From an uncultured Acidobacteriota bacterium (GTDB lineage Bacteria > Acidobacteriota > JAAYUB01), in assembly GCA_937925645.1 (NCBI GenBank), contig CALAMB010000014.1, positions 1 to 14,429 of the forward strand: a stretch of DNA of 14,429 nt, written 5' to 3'. The notes beneath the pieces were generated by a model, which saw only the letters and a program-made list of their open reading frames with translations, made no database searches and was not told the origin of the DNA. Shown piece after piece: positions 14,226 through 14,429 of the stretch (position 1 is its first letter; the number at the start of each line of letters is the position of its first letter). A program made the translations under genes and the position numbers.

Positions 14226-14429
14226 CTACCAGGTGGCCTTGCAGGTGTAGTTCAGCGTGGACGAATAGGCGTAGTTGTAACCGTACACCTTGATGTAGAA
14301 GGTTGCCGTGGTGGTGCCGCTGTTCTTGTAGGAGATGCTCTCCACGACACCGGTGCCGTTCTGGCCGCGCACGAGGACGGTGCCCGAGGAGTTGGCGATG
14401 TAGATGTCGTAGTCCTTCGTGGACGGCGG
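14226..14429 (-). CDS. secreted protein, C-terminal PPC-like domain (partial)
   Basis: The last 67 codons of a gene entering from the right edge, open to the window end and closed by TAG at 14228-14226. The translation has DYDIYIANSSGTVLVRGQ, then VESISYKNSGTTTATFYIKV and a final YTCKATW. The D-Y-D-x-Y strand, turn and Y/F-Y-I-K-V strand match the bacterial pre-peptidase C-terminal (PPC) beta-sandwich found at the end of secreted peptidases and other exported hydrolases. The catalytic part lies outside the window, so the enzyme class cannot be given. A strong intrinsic terminator follows the stop codon. Confidence 0.75.
   Translation of the reverse strand, partial: PPSTKDYDIYIANSSGTVLVRGQNGTGVVESISYKNSGTTTATFYIKVYGYNYAYSSTLNYTCKATW

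Noticed and set aside
1..14429. CRISPR array, tRNA/rRNA genes, insertion sequence or phage genes
   Set aside because: I found no spaced repeats, no cloverleaf or rRNA-like stretch, and no transposase, integrase or terminal inverted repeats on either strand.

Overview
The window is a GC-rich bacterial chromosome segment, densely coded on both strands, with Shine-Dalgarno sites of the AAGGAG(G) type and several recognisable sigma70-like promoters. The gene mix (RecBCD-type recombination enzymes, a long KamA-family radical SAM enzyme, paired secreted DUF3857 proteins, a membrane GT-C/TPR protein and a secreted protein with a PPC-like C-terminus) fits a Gram-negative-type cell. My best guess is Acidobacteriota or a neighbouring phylum, but this is inference from gene content only; no rRNA or tRNA is present to confirm it.

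Layout. Positions 1-3522 (minus): the first 38 codons of recB and complete recC, overlapping by 4 bases (recC then recB in transcription order). Positions 3666-5468 (plus): a 600-residue KamA-family radical SAM aminomutase. It has Lys and Asn where lysine 2,3-aminomutase has its two lysine-binding Asp residues, which is the glutamate 2,3-aminomutase pattern. Positions 5496-6794 (minus): a fold-type I PLP aminotransferase, convergent with the aminomutase. Positions 7074-10682 (plus): a two-gene operon of exported DUF3857 proteins. The first has a complete Cys-His-Asp transglutaminase-like triad; the second is shorter and appears to have lost the catalytic Cys. Positions 10683-10943: a 15-bp GC hairpin and a remnant of the C-terminal half of a rhodanese domain. 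Positions 10961-13081 (minus): a polytopic membrane protein with an N-terminal GT-C-like region and eight C-terminal TPRs. Positions 13228-14058 (plus): a divergently transcribed class I SAM methyltransferase. Positions 14059-14429: a heptamer tandem repeat, a minus-strand intrinsic terminator, and the C-terminal 67 residues of a secreted beta-sandwich protein running in from the right edge.

How the genes work together. RecC and RecB belong to one complex for double-strand break repair. The two DUF3857 proteins are almost certainly co-transcribed and probably act together outside the cytoplasm. The aminomutase would make beta-glutamate, a known compatible solute in some prokaryotes, if the specificity residues are read correctly. 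The other genes are neighbours rather than an evident pathway. I found no CRISPR array, phage, insertion sequence or obvious defence island. The most unusual items are the Eam-type active site, the active/inactive DUF3857 pair, the rhodanese remnant, and two genes whose -10-like boxes lie exactly six bases before the start codon.
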